DNA of 64,000 nt, from NCBI GenBank assembly GCA_050084985.1, contig JBITNC010000001.1:992001-1056000 (forward strand), read 5' to 3'. Position numbers and translations under genes: made by a program. Origin of the DNA: Nageia nagi. Its lineage: Eukaryota; Pinophyta. The notes below the pieces were generated by a model. That model saw nothing but the letters and a program-made list of their open reading frames with translations, was not told the DNA's origin and ran no database searches. This document shows positions 53,926 to 64,000 of this stretch, in pieces. Each line of letters opens with the position of its first letter. The stretch's first letter is position 1.

Positions 53926-54810
53926 AATGGTTGAAACCTTCGTTCCCAAGCATATACTCGACGGTTCCAACTTTGGAATATGGGAACCTCTTATGAAAGT
54001 TGAGTTACAAGCAAGGAAGTTGTGGTTGACAGTTAGTGAAGACTTGGTTGCTCCTACTGATGAGAAGGCTCTTGAAGTATACAACTCAAAGAATGAGTTA
54101 GCAACTTCAATGATTTATCGTGCAGTTTTAGATGATGTCCTTCTCATGATCTCTTCATCAACTTCAGCAAAGGAAGCTTGGGATAGGCTAAAGAAAATTT
54201 ACCTTGGGTCCAAATTTTCAAGGAGGTTTACCATTCTACAAAAGTTGTTGCAGTATCGACAAAGTGAAGATGAAAGTGCCTCCATCTACTTAAACAAAAT
54301 CATTGACCTCAGGACACAACTGGTTGGTTGTAGGTACAACTGGATCAATGATGAGTTCATGGTCTTCATCATTCTTCAAAGCCTTACTACAAAGTTCAGC
54401 AACTTTGTCACGGTTATGGAAACAAGGCTCGATGATGAAGAAGATGTCATCTCACTTGATAACCTTTCTAGACTCCTTTTGAAGCATGAGGAAACTTTGA
54501 ACAAGAAAATGTTGAACCTTTCTCCAAAGGACAATAGCATTGCTCTAGGAGCAACCAAAACTCCTTTCAAGAAAAAGTTCAAATAGTATAAATTCACAGA
54601 CAAAAGTCCTCATCTACCTTCAGGAAGTATGACAAAAAGGGCAACAATAATCATGGCAACTACAGGTAAAAGAATGACAAAGCTGGATTAAGCAATCCAA
54701 CACCTTAGGAAAAGTTTGATGGAAATTGTAACTTTTGTGGCATCTTTGGGCACAAAGAGTATGATTATCGTAAAAAGAAATTTGCTCAAAAAGGCAAGGG
54801 AAATGCAAAT
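53926..54810 (+). pseudogene. copia A gag, broken
   Basis: ATG at 53926, two bases after the putative acceptor AG; a longer frame starts at 53855 but runs through the pyrimidine tract. It reads MVETFVPKHILDGSNFGIWE, NELATSMIYRAVLDDVLLMI, SKFSRRFTILQKLL, SASIYLNKIIDLRTQLVG, DDEEDVISLDNLSRLLLKHE. TAG at 54584-54586 replaces the CAG of the sister copy. The zinc knuckle (54727-54770) reads CNFCGIFGHKEYD with the last Cys changed to Tyr. The product would be the particle protein. Confidence 0.92.
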
Positions 54811-55104
54811 GTGAGAAATTTCAATAATAGAAAGAAGAACAAGCATACTGCTACTGTTGCCTACTACTCAATGACTCAAACTATTTCAAATGATTGGATT
54901 GTTGATTCAGGATGCACTAATCACATGTGTTATGAAAAGGATAAGTTTGAAAACTTTCATAAGTACAAAAAGGATGCAGTTATGATAGGTGATAATACGG
55001 TCCTTGATGTTCAAGGAATAGGGAGTGTGAAGATTCATGGAAAGACTCTTGATAATGTCTTTTATGTGCCTAAACTAAGGATGAATCTCATCTCCGTGAT
55101 TTAG
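54811..55104 (+). CDS. copia A protease region, open
   Basis: 97 open codons: after a basic stretch, SNDWIVDSGCTNHMC has the DSG active site (Asp codon 54904-54906), then VMIGDNTVLDVQGIGSVKIH and FYVPKLRMNLISV. It is part of the Gag-Pol polyprotein and ends at TAG in VIxITRKG, where a Gln codon is expected. Confidence 0.9.
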   Translation: MRNFNNRKKNKHTATVAYYSMTQTISNDWIVDSGCTNHMCYEKDKFENFHKYKKDAVMIGDNTVLDVQGIGSVKIHGKTLDNVFYVPKLRMNLISVI

Positions 55105-56246
55105 ATTACAAGGAAAGGATGCTCATTTGAGTTTACCTCACACTCCTGGTGTGTTAAGAAAGGACTTGCCACCTTGATGAAAGGATCAGTAAAGGATGAC
55201 CTTTATATTGTGGATCAAGTACCTTCAAAGATTTGTCTTGCTGCAAATGTTTGTTCAAAGGGTAATCTTTGGCATCAACGATTAGGCTACCTTAACCACT
55301 AAGAGTATTCAAATATAAAACTCAAGCACTTGTGGAAGGTTTACCTAGTATTTCAACCACAATTGGTCTCTGTGAAAGGTGCATTCTAGGAAAGATGAAT
55401 AGGCAAAAGTTTGAAAAAGATAAGGCAACTCAGGCTACTTGTCCTCTTCAGCTTGTGCATTCAGATTTGATGGGTCCTTTTCAGACTAAGTCCCTAGTGG
55501 GAGCTTCTTATGTTCTGACCTTCATTGATGATGTAGGATGACATTTGGTTATCTACTTGAGCATAAGGATCAAACTTTTGACAAGTTTAAAGACTTCAAG
55601 GCACTTGTTGAAAATCAAACTAATTTTAAGATCAAGATGCTAAGATCTGATAATGGGGGTGAATATAATAGAATGATTTTAACGACTATTGTGTTAAACA
55701 TGGGATCAAGTGATAATTCACAATCCCTTACACCCCTCAGTAAAATGGAGTTGCTGAAAGGAAGAATCGCACCATTATGGAAATGGCAAGATGCATGTTG
55801 GGTAACCTTCCTAGTTTCTTATGGGGAGAAGTCATTCACACTGCTATTCACACCCTAAATAGGTGTCCTACTAAGGTAGTTGAAGGTAAAACTCCATATG
55901 AAGCATGGACAGGAAAGAAACCTAACCTCTCACACTTCAGGATCTTTGGTTGTGATGCATTTGCCTTCATTACCTAGAGAAAAGAAAGAAGCTACATAAA
56001 TGCTCAGAAAAATGCATCTTTGTGGGGTATGATAATCAGCATAGAGGTTACAGGCTCTACTCCTCATCCCATAAAATAATCTTTGTTTCTAGGGATGTCA
56101 AGTTCAATGAACTTTCTGAGGATACGACCTCTCATGCTGAGGTGTCTGATACAGATGATTCTTTGCCTGCACCTAACTGGTTGGATGATCATGTAGAGAA
56201 GTCACCACAAGAGCAAAATTCTCCAGCATAGAGAATTACAAGGAGT
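55105..56246 (+). pseudogene. copia A integrase, broken
   Basis: LWHQRLGYLNH near 55268 and CERCILGKM near 55370 form the HHCC site. The core has LVHSDLMGPFQTK (first Asp), MLRSDNGGEYN (second), and VAERKNRTIMEMARCMLGNL (Glu) in a shifted frame near 55752. Deletions near 55535 and 55670 break the frame. WTGKKPNLSHFRIFGCDAFA and GYDNQHRGYRLY follow. The third acid and both Asps survive as sequence. Confidence 0.92.
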
Positions 56247-57239
56247 ATGACCTTGAATAACTCTTTATTTGCCAAAATTGATAATACGCATGAGCCATCA
56301 ACCTTCAAAGAAGCTTCCAAGCAAGAGTGTTGGATGGAAGCTATGAAAGTTGAGTATGAGGCACTCATGAAAAATGCAACTTGGGATTTGGTTCCTTATC
56401 CCAATGAGAAAAATGTGATTGGCAATAAATGGATATACAAGGTCAAGTACAATTTTGATGGAAAAATTGAAAAATACAAGGCAAGGTTAGTGGCCAAAGG
56501 ATTCACTCAGAAATATGGTATTGATTATGAGGAAACCTTTGCTCCTTGGCCAAGATGCCTACTGTCAGGATAATCCTTGCTCTTTCTGCAGCTCAAGGTT
56601 GGAAAGCTTTTCAACTTGATGTCAAGATGCATTTCTCAATGGTGACTTGGATGTTGAAATCTACATGAATCAACCAGAAGGATTTATTCTAGAAGGAAAA
56701 GAGTCTCTTGTGTGTAAGCTAAAGAAGTCTTTGTATGGACTTAAGCAAGCACCTAGAGCATGGTACAAAAAATTTTAGGATTCTTTGCAGATATTGGTTT
56801 TTCCAAGTGCTTCTCAGATTCAGATCTCTATGTACTCAATCAAGGAAAAGATGTGGTCTTAATTCTCCTTTATGTGATGATATTCTCATAACTGGCAATA
56901 ATATTGAAATCATCTAAGAGTGCATATCCAAACTGAAGGCAACATTTGAAATGACTGATCTAGGTCTATTGCATTACTATCTTGGGATGTAAGTATACCA
57001 ACACAAAGATTGTACTTATCTTAGTCAATCTAAGTATATATCAGACATCTTGCAAAAGTTTGGAATGGAGGAGTGTAGATATGCTGCAATACCTATTTCT
57101 CCTGGAATCATTATATCTCTGAGCTTAGATTCTAGTTGGCTGATGCTACAGCTTATAGGTAATTGATCGGTAGTCTTCTATATCTGACTATCTCTCGACC
57201 TGATATTGCCTTTGCAGTGAATCTGATGGCATGATTCAT
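56247..57239 (+). pseudogene. copia A reverse transcriptase, broken
   Basis: 56247-56573 reads [55 protein letters not shown] shift follows, then [26 protein letters not shown]-like and [13 protein letters not shown]. The catalytic box at 56868-56880 has lost one base (TATGTGATGAT for TATGTGGATGAT), destroying YVDD. The later part carries the same TAA stop as copy 1 (CATCTAAGAG). Confidence 0.92.
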
Positions 57240-57834
57240 GCAAAAACCATATGTTGAGCACCTCACTGCTATTAAGCAAATCTTGAGGTATGTGGTAGGG
57301 ACAAAGGATCTTGCTCTTAAGTATTCCAAAGTGCCCTAGATTGTTCTCTTCGAGTTCTTAGATTCTAATTATGGGGGAGATAGAGATGATAGAAAATCAA
57401 CCTCTACATATGTGTTCAGCATTAGTTCAGGTGCTATCTCTTGGGCTTCCAAGAAGTAACCTACTATGACTCTTTCTACCATCGAAGTCGAATATCGAGC
57501 CATGTTTGTTGGCGCCCAAGATGCTATTTGGTTGAGGCATCTTTTGCATGAAATTGGGTATAAGCAAAATGGCCCATCTCTTATTTCTTCAGACAATCAA
57601 TCGACTATCTCTTTGGCTAGGAATCTTGTGTTCCATCAGATAACCAAACATGTGGAAATCCAAGCCCATTTCATCAAGGAGAAGGTTCTAGATGACATCA
57701 TACACTTGCAGTATTGTCCATCTACTGAAAACTCCACTGATTTGTTCACCAAGCCCCTTCCTGCAGCTCAGTTCTGCAAGCTTAGGGATTCTCTCGGGTT
57801 GGTGAAGCTACCCTCAAGGGGGAGTGAAGTTTAA
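57240..57834 (+). pseudogene. copia A RNase H, mosaic and broken
   Basis: The first part resembles copy 1 (HLTAIKQILRYVVGTKDLAL, with TAG near 57338 and a TAA at 57456). From 57466 it is open for 122 codons and resembles the inverted copy (GAQDAIWLRHLLHEIGYKQN, TENSTDLFTKPLPAAQFCKL). The change of likeness near 57460 marks a recombination or template switch. Confidence 0.9.
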
Positions 57835-58660
57835 ACTTTTGTTAGTGATGACAACTTCACCTCTAAGAGGCCTTTTTTGATTGTACATTCTAGACCTCCA
57901 TGGTAAGTTTGCTCTGTGTGATAAACTTGTTGTACAATTGTTGTTACAGAGTGTTGATTATTTTATACCTCAGTGGTAAGTTTGCTCTGTGTGACAAACT
58001 TGTTGTACATTTTACACCTTCATGGTAAGTTTGCTCTGCATGAGAAACTTATTGTACAAATTTTGAGCATAAAATTAATATACCTCTGTGGTAAGTTCGC
58101 TCTACATGAGGAACTTGTTGTACATTCTAGACCTTCATGGTGAGTTTGCTCTACGTGAGAAACTCGTTGTACAATTTTTTATGCTCTATTTAAAATCAAC
58201 ACATGTCTATATACAATAGGTGACTATGAGTGATGGCTTGGCATCTCTGTGATGACTTATAGTGCACCATTGATCAGTTATTTATAAGATGGCATTATTT
58301 GATTCTCTTATTTGAATATAAGATGCATCTAACTGATTTTGTTCATGAGTTGCTTGTAGCATGCAGGATCTTCTTCAGAAATGCAGGTTACTCACCTTGT
58401 GAAAGCAAGCTCATGGAGACTCACATGTCAGCTTAAAGTTGATCGACTACTATGTACAGTGAAACCAGTTGTGGTTAATGATTGTATTGTAAACCATTTT
58501 TTGTCAAATGGTAATGTAGTGAATCTCATACTAGTTCTCAAAAATATTCTCAAATATGTAAATGTTCTCATCTCCACTTGTATCTCTATGGAGGAGAACT
58601 CTCTCTTACTCTCTCTCTTCTCTCTTCTATGCTCTATCCCAATATTGCATTAAGGGGGAG
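57835..58660 (+). other. copia A 3' region with repeats and polypurine tract
   Basis: 57890-58175 holds about five ~49-bp repeat units with CATGGTAAGTTTGCTC. 58381-58653 is the 90-codon frame shared with other copies. 58590-58625 is CT-rich. TTAAGGGGGAG at 58650-58660 is the polypurine tract. Confidence 0.85.
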
Positions 58661-59131
58661 TGTTAGAATTTGTAATGAAATATTGTGAATATCTAAACTC
58701 CTTGTAAATTTAATTAATCACTTAAGGGTATGTAGATACCTTAAGAGATTAATTGAATTCTTTAATATGTAGACTTTGACTTTACCAAAGTGGTTAGTTG
58801 GTAGGTTGAAGTTAGGTGATACATTTAATGTAACCCTAACCTTACCCTTGGGTTAAAGGAAGGTTAGGGAGGTGCTCTCAAGCTATAAATAGAGGGCCTC
58901 TCCTCTTGTAACATAACTAAGTTCTTGGAGTAAGATTACTCTACTAGTTGTGTAGGAGAGGAAGAGTATAGTTGTAAGAGGGGCATACTTGAGAATTGAG
59001 ATACTAGTTGTGGATGTACTCGCAAGGAGGGAGGAACCACATTACACTTGTGTTATCTTGAGTGATTGTGTTATCTTGTGTATGATTGAGTTTCCTAGTC
59101 TTAGGTCCTAGAGGATTTATTTAGATATAAT
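58661..59131 (+). repeat. copia A internal LTR, 3' end missing
   Basis: Starts TGTTAGAATTTGTAATG; TATA box at 58884-58891. It stops at GATATAAT, lacking the last ~13 bases (TTCAAATCCTTCA) seen at 63911-63923. It serves as right LTR of one unit and left LTR of the next. Confidence 0.9.
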
Positions 59132-60799
59132 ATGGATTGCACTATTCATCGATAATACACACCAACCCATGGTTCTGTAGATCACCTCTCCTGGGCTTCA
59201 ATGATCATCGAACTGCATGCTACAGACACAGCATTCCATCACTAGCCATCCTCACAGGATAGACATGGCACGTGAATTGTTTACAGGCTCTACACCATGC
59301 ACCCATGTTTTATGGACTACGTTGCTCACTCCACACACTAGGCTAGTCAACAGTCACCCCACGTGCCTCCAACGACCTCCACCACCCTACGCAGCCTCCT
59401 TGCCACCTTAGACTCCCTCTACAGCCCAGCCTCTCACACTCCACGTGACTCATCACCCTTCTACACACTTTGGTCTCTCCTGCCCCCCCTTCCTAGCTTC
59501 TCAACGTCCATGAGGCTTACACATGGCCCTTTTTAATTTTTTTGTCAACTTTAGTTGTTGGGTATTTAATTTTTTTTTACCCACTACAAATTTGATTTGA
59601 TTTTTTAAAGTCTAGGTCCACTTCAATATTTAAGCAATTTTTCCTCCACCCCTATGATATTTTTAAGTACACACAAGCTATATTTACTTAACATACATAC
59701 TTCCAAGACCCTTTTTTAGGGATAATCCCTTAAGTGACAAATAGGGAGGCACCATACTTAAACACCATTTTTTAGCATCCAAGTTGTTAGCACCTTAAGT
59801 AAAACTGGGGGGAAATTTTTATAATTTTTTACTTAAATCTTTATGGATCTTGGCTAAATAGATCTTGCATGCTAAGTTTAAAATGCATGCTTCTTAACCT
59901 TGTTAGGACTAAAGCATGCTTAGTACTTTAATTTTTAAGTTAAAATGCATTATGCATGTTTAAAACTTAATTTTAAGTCATGGACTAATACATGTTTAAG
60001 TTATGGATTAATGCTAAGTAGGACTTAGCCTTTGTACAATTCATTATTTTTTGAACTTGAGCAAAAATATGAAAATGTAAAAGTCCTTTAGGGGTTAGTA
60101 CAAAACCCATTGGACTCGATTTTGGACTCTTAAGGTTTCAAGTTCATGTGGATGGAGTATTTTTCACTTTACTTTATATTTTTGCACATTTGCTTTATAC
60201 TTGCAAATACGCAAAATCTTGAAAGTAACCCCTAAAATGAATACATCCGCACATATTTTCCACAACATGACTTGTTTAGGGAGCCATGAGGTGAGGACAG
60301 GGCAGACTGGAGCCTTTTTAGTCTGAAGACCCAAGTGGTGGTAAGTTTGTCTTAATTGCCCCTAAGACCTCTGTTGGATTGGACATAACTCTATTACGTG
60401 GATAGGCATGTGTGTAGTGATACCACATGTCTGCACGTCCATTCAGGGATTATCCTGATAACTTAGGAGGAAAACTGAAAACCTTAATCAAGATAATTAA
60501 AATGGTCGATCCAAGATACATCAGATCCTTGGAAAATAGTTAGTACTTCTCCTTGTGAGAGTATATTACTGACCAAGGTGAATTGGTTGAGGACTGGTAG
60601 TACCTGGGCTCCACCTTGCGGGCATCCAGGTGAAGACCTAATTCTATACAAGAAAACAACCCCAACTTTATCCTTCTATGGATCGTGGTTAATAAGTTTG
60701 CACATGTGGGACATGTTTGCTTATTAGATGTTTTATATTTATAGATGGAAAATTGTAAAAGTTTGCATTCTTATTGCATATCTACTCTTTTTTGTAGCA
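59132..60799 (+). other. copia A leader (second + strand unit)
   Basis: 59132-59216 is unique in the window and lacks a TGGTATCAGAGC primer site. From 59217 it parallels 52317-53925 with few changes, including the G-rich inverted repeat (59790-59840), the conserved block (60075-60690) and the CTCTTTTTTGTAG end. Confidence 0.8.
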
Positions 60800-61700
60800 A
60801 TGGTTGAAACCTTCGTTCCCAAGCATATACTCAACGGTTCCAACTTTGGAATATGGGAACCTTGTATGAAAGCCGAGTTACAAGCAAGGAAGCTGTGGCT
60901 GACAGTTAGTGAAGAATTGGTTACTCCTACCGATGAGAAGGCTCTTGAAGTATACAACTCAAAGAATGAGTTAGCAACTTCAATGATTTATCATGCAGTT
61001 TCAGATGATGTCCTTCTCATGATCTCTTCATCAACTTCAGCAAAGGAAGCTTGGGATAGGCTAAAGAAAATTTACCTTGGGTCCAAATTTTCAAGGAGGT
61101 TTACCATTCTACAAAAGTTGTTGTAGTATCGATAAAGTGAATATGAAAGTGCCTCCATCTACTTAAACAAAATCATTGACCTTAGGACACAACTGGTTGG
61201 TTGTGGGTGTAACTGGATCAATGATGAGTTCATGGTCTTCATCATTCTTCAAAGCCTTACTACAAAGTTTAGCAACTTTATCACGGTTATGGAAACAAGG
61301 CTCGATGATGAAGAAGATGTCATCTCACTTGATAACCTTTCTAGACTCCTTTTGAAGCATGAGGAAACTTTGAACAAGAAAATGTTGAACCTTTCTCCAA
61401 AGGATAATAGCATTGCTCTAGGAGCAACCAAAACTCCTTTCAAGAAAAAGTTCAAACAGTATAAATTCAAAGACAACAAGTCCTCATCTACCTTCAGGAA
61501 GTATGACAAAAAGGGCAACAACAATCATGGCAACTACAGGCAAAAGAATGACAAAGCTGGATCAAGCAATCCAACACCTCAGGAAAAGTTTGATGGAAAT
61601 TATAACTTTTGTGGCATCTTTGGGCACAAAGAGTATGATTGTTGCAAAAAGAAATTTGCTCAAAAAGGCAAGGGAAATGCAAATGTGAGAAATTTCAATA
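60800..61700 (+). pseudogene. copia A gag, second unit, broken
   Basis: ATG at 60800. It is close to the gag at 53926 but with its own stops (TAG at 61124-61126 and TAA near 61133, both expected Gln). It continues open from 61232. The zinc knuckle near 61605-61645 has its first Cys changed to Tyr (NYNFCGIFGHKEYDC), a different break from the first unit. Confidence 0.92.
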
Positions 61701-61978
61701 ATAGAAAGAAGAACAAGCATATTGCTACTGTTGCCTACTACTCAATGACTCAAACTATTTCAAATGATTGGATTGTTGATTCAGGATGCACTAATCACAT
61801 GTGTTATGAAAAGGATAAGTTTGAAAACTTTCATAAGTACAAAAAGGATGCAGTTGTGATAGGTGATAATACGGTCCTTGATGTTCAAGGAATAGGGAGT
61901 GTGAAGATTCATGGAAAGACTCTTGATAATGTCTTTTATGTGCCTAAACTAAGGATGAATCTCATCTCCATGATTTAG
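61701..61978 (+). CDS. copia A protease region, second unit, open
   Basis: Continues the 61232 frame: NDWIVDSGCTNHMCYEKDKF with the DSG site, VVIGDNTVLDVQGIGSVKIH and VPKLRMNLISM, then TAG. Nearly identical to the first unit. In this copy gag C-terminus and protease are still in one frame (248 codons). Confidence 0.9.
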
Positions 61979-62780
61979 ATTACAAGGAAAGGATGCTCAT
62001 TTGAGTTTACCTCACACTCTTGGTGTGTTAAGAAAGGACTTGCCACCTTGATGAAAGGATCAGTAAAGGATGACCTTTATATTATGGATCAAGTACCTTC
62101 AAAGATTTGTCTTGCTGCAAATGTTTGTTCAAAGGGTAGTCTTTGGCATCAACGATTAGGGCACCTTAACCACAAGAGTGTTCAAGATATGAAAACTCAA
62201 GCACTTGTGGAAGGTTTACCTAATATTTCAACCACAATTGGTCTCTGTGAAAGGTGCATTCTAGGAAAGATGAATAGGCAAAAGTTTGAAAAAGATAAGG
62301 CAACTCAGGCTACTTATCCTCTTCAGCTTGTGCATTCAGATTTGATGGGTCCTTTTTAGACTGTCCCTAGGGGGAGCTTCTTATATTCTGACCTTCATTG
62401 ATGACTTCAGTAGGATGACATTTGGTTATCTACTTGAGCACAAGGATCAAACTTTTGATAGGTATAGAGACTTCAAGGCACTTGTTGAAAATCAAACTAA
62501 TTTTAAGATCAAGATGCTAAGATTTGATAATGGGGGTGAATATAATAGCAATGAGTTTAACGACTATTGTGTTAAACATGGGATCAAGCGATAATTCACA
62601 ATCCCTTACACCCCTCAGCAAAATGGAGTTGCTGAAAGGAAGAATCGCACCATTATGGAAATGGCAAGATGCATGTTGGGTAACCTTCCTAGTTTCTTAT
62701 GGGGAGAAGTCATTCACACTGCTATTCACACCCTAAATAGGTGTCCTACTAAGGCAATTGAAGGTAAAACTCCATATGAG
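61979..62780 (+). pseudogene. copia A integrase, second unit, cut off
   Basis: SLWHQRLGHLNHKSVQDMKT and CERCILGKMNRQKF give the HHCC site in better shape than the first unit. LVHSDLMGPF is followed by TAG. MLRFDNGGEYNSNE shows Ser changed to Phe next to the second Asp; VAERKNRTIMEMARCMLGNL carries the Glu. The sequence ends at the KTPYE codons near 62780 and jumps to the 3' repeat region. Confidence 0.92.
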
Positions 62781-63440
62781 AAATTTTCGTGGTAAGCTTT
62801 TCATGGTAAGTTTGCTCTACGTGAGAAACTTCTTGTACAAATTTTGAGCATAAAATTAATATACCTCCGTGGTAAGTTCACTCTACATGAGGAACTTGTT
62901 GTACATTCTAGACCTTCGTGGTGAGTTTGCTCTATGTGAGAAACTCGTTGTACAATTTTTATGCTCTATTTAAAATCAACACATGTCTATATACAATAGG
63001 TGACTATGAGTGATGGCTTGGCATCTCCGTGATGGCTTATAGTGTACCATTAATCAGTTATTTATAAGATGGCATTATTTGATTCTCTTATTTGAATATA
63101 AGATGCATCTAACTGATTTTGTTCATGAGTTGCTTGTAGCATGCAGGATCTTCTTCAGAAATGCAGGTTACTCACCTTGTGAAAGCAAGCTCATGGAGAC
63201 TCACATGTCAGCTTAAAGTTGATCGACTACTATGTACAGTGAAACCAATTGTGGTTAATGATTATATTGTAAACCATTTTTTGTCAAATGGTAATGTAGT
63301 GAATCTCATACTAGTTCTCAAAAATATTCTCAAATATGTAAATGTTCTCATCTCCACTTGTATCTCTATGGAGGAGAACTCTCTCTTACTCTCTCTCTTC
63401 TCTCTTCTATGCTCTATCCCAATATTGTATTAAGGGGCAG
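62781..63440 (+). other. copia A 3' region joined to integrase by deletion
   Basis: After a short filler (GAAATTTTCGTGGTAAGC) come about three repeat units (62795-62955), the same 3' region as other copies, and TTAAGGGGCAG at 63430-63440, a polypurine tract with one change. The junction removes the rest of integrase, RT and RNase H. Confidence 0.88.
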
Positions 63441-63923
63441 TGTTAGAATTTGTAATGAAATATTGTGAATATCTAAACTCCTTGTAAATTCAATTAATCA
63501 CTTAAGGATATGTAGATACCTTAAGAGATTAATTGAATTCTTTAATATGTAGACTTTGACTTTACCAAAGTGGTTAGTTGGTAGGTTGAAGTTATGTGAT
63601 ACATTTAATGTAACCCTAACCTTACCCTTGGGTTAAAGGAAGGTTAGGGAGGTGCTCTCAAGCTATAAATAGAGGGCCTCTCCTCTTGTAACATAACTAA
63701 GTTCTTGAAGTAAGATTACTCTACTAGTTGTGTAGGAGAGGAAGAGTATAGTTGTAAGAGGGGCATACTTGAGAATTGAGATACTAGTTGTGGATGTACT
63801 CCCAAGGAGGGAGGAACCACATTACACTTGTGTTATCTTGAGTGATTGTGTTATCTTGTGTATAATTGAGTTTCCTAGTCTTAGGTCCTAGAGGATTTGT
63901 TTAGATATAATTCAAATCCTTCA
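63441..63923 (+). repeat. copia A 3' LTR of the array
   Basis: 483 bp, TGTTAGAATTTG to AATCCTTCA, TATA box at 63664-63671. Very close to the internal LTR at 58661. It is followed by the ATTTT target duplication. Confidence 0.94.
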
Positions 63924-63928
63924 ATTTT
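63924..63928. repeat. target site duplication of copia A array, right copy (ATTTT)
   Basis: Matches 50108-50112. The chromovirus integrase reading resumes in phase across the two flanks when one copy is removed. Confidence 0.9.
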
Positions 63929-64000
63929 TGCTACGGTATGGAAGGAAGTGTTATACCACCATTCTGCCAAAGATAACCACTTAACCCATTATGTTTGTTT
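63929..64000 (-). pseudogene. chromovirus integrase, continuation to window edge
   Basis: The minus strand from 64000 reads WVKWLSLAEWWYNTSFHTVA, a typical chromovirus integrase block, preceded by a TAA. It is the part just upstream of the 50112 piece, split by the 13.8-kb array. Confidence 0.88.

Larger units (their letters stand above)
50113..63923. mobile_element. rearranged copia A array, 13.8 kb, single insertion
   Basis: The array begins with an LTR start (TGTTAGAATTTG) and ends with an LTR end (AATCCTTCA), flanked by one ATTTT duplication. Contents in order: 164-bp LTR fragment and its inverted copy; an inverted 3' half-element (50443-52316); a + strand element from leader to LTR (52317-59131); a second + strand leader, gag, protease and partial integrase (59132-62780); then a 3' region and LTR (62781-63923). 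No full 5' LTR with a primer site is present anywhere. Confidence 0.9.

Noticed and set aside
1-64000. tRNA, rRNA, snRNA or host exon
   Set aside because: I saw no cloverleaf with A/B boxes, no rRNA core motif and no host-like protein; the TGGTATCAGAGC match at 24418 is a primer site, not a tRNA gene.

Overview
The window is repeat-dense nuclear DNA of a seed plant with a large genome. It is AT-rich and carries layered Ty1/copia and Ty3/gypsy LTR retrotransposons with plant-type signals: a copia primer site matching the initiator-methionine tRNA, Tat-type gypsy elements with two RNase H domains, a chromodomain gypsy element, and an antisense plant mobile domain (PMD). I found no host gene, tRNA, rRNA or CRISPR array. 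A gymnosperm or another giant-genome plant is plausible, but the sequence alone does not settle the species.

Layout. 1-2417: 3' part of a copia element (family A). 2418-5467 and 6075-~6795: the 3' end of a + strand Tat-type gypsy element with an antisense PMD relic, interrupted at 5468-6074 by a minus-strand LTR of copia family B that contains a 90-bp-arm perfect palindrome. ~6800-20304: an old minus-strand Tat-type gypsy element, readable from right to left as leader, gag, protease, linker, RT, RNase H, second RNase H, integrase and an extra ORF. 20305-23917: 5' part of copia B1 (LTR, PBS, leader, start of gag). Copia B2 starts inside B1 gag at 23918 and runs to 30970. There a complete 17.7-kb Tat-type gypsy element is inserted (30971-48699, 5-bp target duplication CTAAG), and B2 resumes at 48700-49147. 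49148-50112: the 3' end of a minus-strand chromovirus. From 50113 to 63923 a 13.8-kb rearranged copia A array interrupts the chromovirus integrase, with a 5-bp target duplication ATTTT; the integrase resumes at 63929-64000.

The nesting order is old minus Tat, then B1, then B2. B2 was then hit independently by the + strand Tat and by the chromovirus, and the chromovirus was hit by the copia A array. Almost every reading frame carries stops or frameshifts, many of which look like C-to-T changes typical of methylated, silenced DNA.

The most unusual content is the copia A array. It starts with an LTR fragment joined to its own reverse complement as a perfect palindrome, continues with an inverted 3' half-element, then a nearly complete + strand element, a shared LTR and an internally deleted second element, all within one target-site duplication. 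Both perfect palindromes in the window are centred on natural hairpins of the LTRs, which suggests self-primed copying. Other notable items are a conserved two-repeat ORF downstream of integrase in both Tat elements, an antisense PMD relic in a Tat element, a conserved structured copia leader with a likely leader intron, and repeated hairpin modules in the Tat leader.
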